DNA of 64,000 nucleotides, from NCBI RefSeq assembly GCF_002078875.1, contig NC_034410.1:79963748-80027747 (forward strand), written 5' to 3'. The translations under genes and the position numbers were made by a program. The stretch is from Numida meleagris (lineage: Eukaryota; Chordata; Aves; Galliformes; Numididae). How positions within the stretch are numbered: position 1 is the stretch's first letter; each line of letters begins with the position of its first letter. The notes beneath the pieces are model-generated. The model did no database searches. It had not been told where the DNA came from and worked only from the letters and a program-made list of their open reading frames with translations. Below are positions 59,688 through 64,000 of the stretch, in pieces.

Positions 59688-62600
59688 CATATTATTTTGC
59701 ATCTTTTTCAAATTTTAACTGCATTTATTTTAAAAAGGTATCTTGCTATATGTTATTTTAACCTTTTCAGATTAAGAAGCACTGATCTATAACATTTTTC
59801 TACATAAAAGTATAAATACTGTCATTAAGCCAGAACAAAAAGGATCTATCAAGGTGTTAGTAAATGAAGTCACTGATCAAACAACCATTTATTTCAAAGC
59901 TTATGGTACATGTTTAAATGTTATTCCTCTGTCTCCTCCATTACCTTTAAAATGGCTTGTTATTTTGGATACCTACGATTTAGGAAGAGATATTATACCT
60001 TAGCATTTAATCATTCATTTAAAAATGTTAATGAAAACATGTCACAGCATAATACCAGATGCCATAACAAATATTCAACCAACAGCAAAGTTACTTGATT
60101 ACCAGAAACAGACAGAAAGAATCTAAACAGCCCAGGCTGTCAATTATTCCATGATCATCTTGCTGTTGGATACAAGAGTTCATTGGCAACAGACTTTGAG
60201 AGAAATTCTCTCTCTGTTTTCTAAGATCCAATAACTACCTTCACTAAGGACTCAACACTCAACCCTTAACAGAGCACACTTTGCTATATCCTGGTGTAAA
60301 GTACTTGGTCCCTGAAATGTAGTTTTATGATAACAGGCAGCTGGTATTTCCTATTGGCAACCACAGATAATTTCTACTTAAATCCTCCTATCTTAAATCC
60401 TTCCTTTGGTTGCATAGGAAGTACAGATACGATTTTATTTTATTTTATTAATTAAATTTTATTCTTTTTATTTTTGTTGTTTGTTTTATTCATCTGACAA
60501 GGCTCAAGGGTATAAAAATTGCTTATTTCACATTTAAATCTTTCTCTGAATTTAAAGATGGATAATTTGACCTTAAAATAAACTTGAGGTGGAAACAGAA
60601 TTCAGTCATAGAAGCTGAGTTATAGTCATTGTTATAATGCATTGTTATACTCCTTTGAGTAATAACAGTTTCAAGAATTATAAAATGGAAAAAAATTTGG
60701 CCACAGAAGACCAGTAGTAATATTACTCATGATGGAGATTATCCTATTTAAGGTTTTCATTGACAGCTCTGTAAAGAAAAAAGGAATGTTACTTTACTGA
60801 TGTTGGAAGTTATCAGCAACATGGAAAATATTCAGTAAGAACTGAGTGTTATGAAAGGTGGAAAAATGTCTTACAAAGTTTGGTTCTGTTTGAAAGGACA
60901 TGCATTTATGGATGAATAACAGTAAGCTTTGCTATAGACAGGAAGATCAGAAGTTGGAAATAACAGAGGAAAGAGATCTCTATAAAGCAGCTGATCATAT
61001 GATGACTGCAGACAACTTTGTAACGTGGCTCTGAAAAATTAGAAATGCTTGAAGTAGCAGTTTTGGTAAAAACGAGAATATGTCTGTGTTAATTTTGAAG
61101 GTATGGTTGTCCACGCTTATGAATTTTGAATTCAGCATAAAGTAGCTGTAAAAAAGCACCAAACATTTGCAGATTGATGGAAGAAGTACAAAGACTATGT
61201 AACACGTTGAGGCTGAGATGATATATTTGACTAAAAAAAATATTGAGAGAATATGAGGGAGGGGTCTGCATTCCAAAACAAGAAAGAACAAAGGAGAAAA
61301 GAAAAAAAATACATAATGTCTATAAACAATTTACACAGTAAATTAGAAAAAAAAATCTTATTGCTGCAACATCAAGAATTTAAAACAGCTTCCCAGTAAT
61401 ATTTGTGTAAACAGTATTAACATTAAGGTTATCCTGATGCTATGTCTGGGAAGAATTTTTTGACTGACTGACTATGGTTATACTCTTTCTAGCCCATAGT
61501 TTTTGTTCAGCCTCTGCTGCCAAACTCACCTTCTCCAAAACAGTTTATTTCCACAGGCAGAAAAGATCAAGACAAGAAGGAAGTGTTTTGCCAATGAAAA
61601 TTGCTACAGTACTAATTCAGTGCGTGACTATGGAAAGATACAGCCTGCGTACCCATGCTTAGTTGCAGTTTCTAGGTAGGCTAAAAGAATGTTACAAAAG
61701 AGGAAGACAACTTTCTATCAAAGGGTTAATGAATCCCAAGTGGTCTTAATTTGGATTATATTCAAGTTCCACAGGCTTTACAATGTTCTGTTATCACAGA
61801 CGTTCAGTATGGAGTTCTGAGGGAATTAAACATTATGTGTAGAATTGGTTGTTCCCTGTATGTCCCCCATTATATGCCACTGTAATCCTTTGCAGAGATC
61901 AAGTTTCAAAGGTGTATCATTAAACAGATCAGATAATTTTTAACCAATTTTTGAAAGATATTTATTTGCCATTGGAACTGAATTTTCCTAAATTGATCTG
62001 ATATCTCAAGAATCAATACTGAAGCGACATCTCAGCTCTCATTATTATCCTTAAACAAAAAGCAGGCACTAGTATGTGGGAAAAAGCATTAGGCTATGTA
62101 TTTACATCTGGTGGCATTCTACATTAGGAAAAAAAAAGCCAAATTAAAGTCTGCCTTGGAGTGACACAACATAGCAACAAAAATAAGCCACAGCTTAGAA
62201 AGTATTTTATATTTTCATTAATATCATGTGGAGTGGGAAATAGCTACTGTTTAGACCTAAAGAAAATTTTAAATAGCCATTTAAAGTACATGGATGGAGG
62301 TGGTTTGCAAGTAGTTTGGGTAATAGCAAAATGCATAAATTCTTTTAAATCATTTTCATAACTAATAAATTCTCTATTCAAGTCACAGAATACATGTTGG
62401 ACCTGAGACTACCTTCCACTCTAAGCCATGCATTAAATAATGCTGTTCGTGAGGCATTTGGGGTTCTAGCAGTATGAAACTAATATAAAAATGGGACCAG
62501 TTCATCCTCTGGCTGCAACCCAAACATGTATTAGGATTTTCTTGTGAGAATTCCAGAGAGAAAACTATCATTAGGGGTGAATGGAGGGGGGAGGGAGGCA

Positions 62601-63009
62601 CTGGAGGAGGGGAGGGAAGAGAGAACACCTAATGACACTGAGTGAGCTAAAGAAATTGATCTAAACCCCGTGGCACCTTCCCATCCTCCCTCTATTCAGT
62701 CTGCTTTCAAATGTAAGATCTCAACAGTAAATTCATTGCTTGTTTTAATAGATTGACTGTATTGCTGTATTCCCAAATTAATGCTCCAGTAGTGAAGCTG
62801 TTTAAAGACTTTATAGCTTATGCCAAAAAGGCACACAATGAAACTAAGTAGCAAAGATAAAAGTAGAAATAAATAATCACATTTAGTCTTAAATATATCA
62901 TGTAAGAAAAGTTGTGAGCAGACCACTGATGCAAAGCTAAAGTTCACACTAGCTATTTAAAGTATCATAAGAGACTATCAAGAATTTCCTCTTTTAATTC
63001 TGCTTCCAG
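59688..63009. other. AT-rich DNA without recognised gene
   Basis: No gene is recognised. A 75-codon stop-free frame at 59776-60003 lacks a usable start and known motifs. A TTTTA-rich low-complexity patch lies at about 60435-60490. Confidence 0.5.
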
Positions 63010-63218
63010 AACTAACCAGAAGTTTTTTACAATAAGGGTGGTGAGACACTGGAACAGGTTGCCCAGAGATGTGGTGGAAATCCCATCTTTGGAGACACTC
63101 AAAGCTGGACGGGACTCTGAGCAATTTGATCTAGCTGTAGGCGTCCCTGTTCATTGCAGGGGAGTTGGGCTAGATGACCTTTAAAGGTCCCTTCCAACTC
63201 AAGTGATTCTGTTTCTAT
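63010..63218 (+). mobile_element. CR1 3' fragment, plus strand
   Basis: The plus strand reads GGTGGTGAGACACTGGAACAGG, GATGTGGTGGAAATCCCATC, then GTTGGGCTAGATGACCTTTAAAGG and the tail TGATTCTGTTTC. It thus covers the end of ORF2 (residues like VRHWNRLPREVVEIP in broken form) and the 3' terminus. About 200 bp are left. Its 3' wording matches the tiny tail at 21074-21131, so both may come from the same CR1 subfamily. Confidence 0.88.
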
Positions 63219-63455
63219 GCCTAGGTACAGAAGTGTGACTTTAAACTATAAAGAATGAAAGTATCACTTAGTGATTGTATTAAGGCAGCATTGTACTGCT
63301 GAAACATAGTGGGAAACAAACCCTTCCTCTAAGCATCTTATATGCTAAATGGGCAAGGAAAGGCAAAATAAAACAGAAGCACAGAGGAAGTAAGTGATTT
63401 TCCCACAAGTCAAGACTGTGGCAGAGGCTTTGAGTGAAACTCCAAGTGCCCATGA
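63219..63455. other. Spacer between two plus-strand CR1 copies
   Basis: Nothing is recognised in the first half. The second half may already be the 5' part of the CR1 that continues to the window edge, but no motif fixes its boundary. Confidence 0.4.
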
Positions 63456-64000
63456 GAATCCCCAAAACTGGAACATGCTCCCTCTTCCCCTCTTAAGGGC
63501 TTTAAACTAGGTATGAAGGGGGATGGCGGTGAAAACAGGGTCACTAGTAAGGACCCTGTATGTAATGAGCCAGTGCTTCCAGGAGGGGCTTGTGCTAGTA
63601 AGATCCCACAGTCTTGTGGGAGGTATGAGGAGGACGACACACCCTTTTGTAGGAAGAACACAAGGGATGATGTGAGGTTGGTGGCTTTGATAACACATAA
63701 GAATGGACAGGATGGTATTGGGGCTTTAGGAAGCAGTGGGGGAGAACTTCAGATTTCTTCTGGAAGTTTGAGGGAGGGTCCCTCAAGAAAGGTAGTGTGC
63801 CGGAAAGCCCAGCTGAAGTGCCTTTACACTAATGCACGCAGCATGGGAAATAAGCAGGAGGAACTGGAAACCGTGATGTGCTTGGAAAATTATGATCTGG
63901 TTGCTATCACGGAAACGTGGTGGGACGAATCCCACGACTGGAATACTCTGATTGAGGGCTACAGGCTCTTCAGAAGGGATAGACAGGGCAGGAAGGGAGG
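63456..64000 (+). mobile_element. CR1 retrotransposon 5' part, continuing past the window end
   Basis: The right edge carries the N-terminal part of CR1 ORF2 on the plus strand in one uninterrupted frame. The frame is open from just after a TGA at about 63453. Unlike the other copies this one retains the 5' end of ORF2, so a long CR1 may lie beyond the window. The upstream boundary of the element is not visible. Confidence 0.8.
63513..64000 (+). CDS. CR1 ORF2 N-terminus (APE-type endonuclease), partial, open
   Basis: From the first ATG of the open frame (63513) 162 codons run to the window edge without a stop. The first about 100 residues are a low-similarity leader. The endonuclease domain then begins with AQLKCLYTNARSMGNKQEEL (about residues 103-122), followed by NYDLVAITETWWDESHDWN and GYRLFRRDR. 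The N of YTNARS and the E of ITETWW match catalytic positions of APE-like nucleases of non-LTR retrotransposons. In the intact protein this domain nicks target DNA and the RT downstream copies CR1 RNA from the nick. The matching region at 39.4 kb has stops, so this is the best-preserved ORF2 segment in the window. The start codon is a choice of convenience; the frame is open slightly upstream. Confidence 0.7.
   Translation, partial: MKGDGGENRVTSKDPVCNEPVLPGGACASKIPQSCGRYEEDDTPFCRKNTRDDVRLVALITHKNGQDGIGALGSSGGELQISSGSLREGPSRKVVCRKAQLKCLYTNARSMGNKQEELETVMCLENYDLVAITETWWDESHDWNTLIEGYRLFRRDRQGRKG

Noticed and set aside
59776..60003. 75-codon stop-free frame following an acceptor-like TTTTCAG
   Set aside because: The acceptor would put an in-frame TAA at its very start (59773-59775), there is no suitable ATG, and no family is recognised. 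A phrase near its end faintly resembles a protease-like ILDT, but this is too weak.

Overview
The window looks like AT-rich, gene-poor nuclear DNA from a bird, most likely a galliform such as chicken. The evidence is in the interspersed repeats. At least ten CR1-type non-LTR retrotransposon pieces are present, with the typical tail of short ATTCTRTG-like repeats and recognisable CR1 ORF2 endonuclease and reverse-transcriptase residues. There are three roughly 550 bp mariner-like elements whose ends read CTCTGAAAGTAATGCC, and three avian retroviral LTRs with 6 bp target duplications. No intact host gene, rRNA, tRNA, CRISPR array or operon was found. The species call is inference from repeat content, not from a host gene.

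Layout. Bases 1-1650 are relatively GC-rich and hold a diverged block present three times. 1.5-17.4 kb is mostly unique AT-rich DNA with two mariner-like elements (5.9 and 15.4 kb) and CR1 pieces (6.7 and 10.1 kb). At 17.46 kb lies an unusual LTR that still carries a tRNA-Phe-type primer binding site. 20.9-22.3 kb is a CR1 ORF2 remnant with a short antiparallel CR1 tail inside it. An antisense solo LTR lies at 22.9 kb and a CR1 tail at 26.3 kb. 31.1-33.1 kb contains splice-like signals around short open frames, the only weak host-exon candidate. 37.5-39.6 kb is a 2.1 kb internally deleted CR1. 44.4-44.7 kb is a GC-rich island probably derived from an LTR element. 45.6-46.7 kb is a CR1 3' half. 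A strong polypyrimidine tract lies at 48.65-48.84 kb, a CR1 tail abuts a solo LTR at 51.8-52.7 kb, and the third mariner-like element is at 59.1 kb. The window ends with a CR1 3' tail (63.0 kb) and the open 5' part of another CR1 ORF2 running off the edge (63.5-64.0 kb).

How it fits together. The recognisable protein-coding sequence is all transposon derived and almost all decayed. The one exception is the CR1 ORF2 start at the right edge, which is open for 162 codons. Most CR1 pieces are on the minus strand and 5'-truncated, as expected for target-primed reverse transcription. The LTRs are relics of proviruses removed by LTR-LTR recombination, one of them by an atypical route. I found no convincing undescribed biological system. 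The most unusual structures are the near-solo LTR with a retained primer site, the triplicated block at the left edge, and the 31-33 kb exon candidates.
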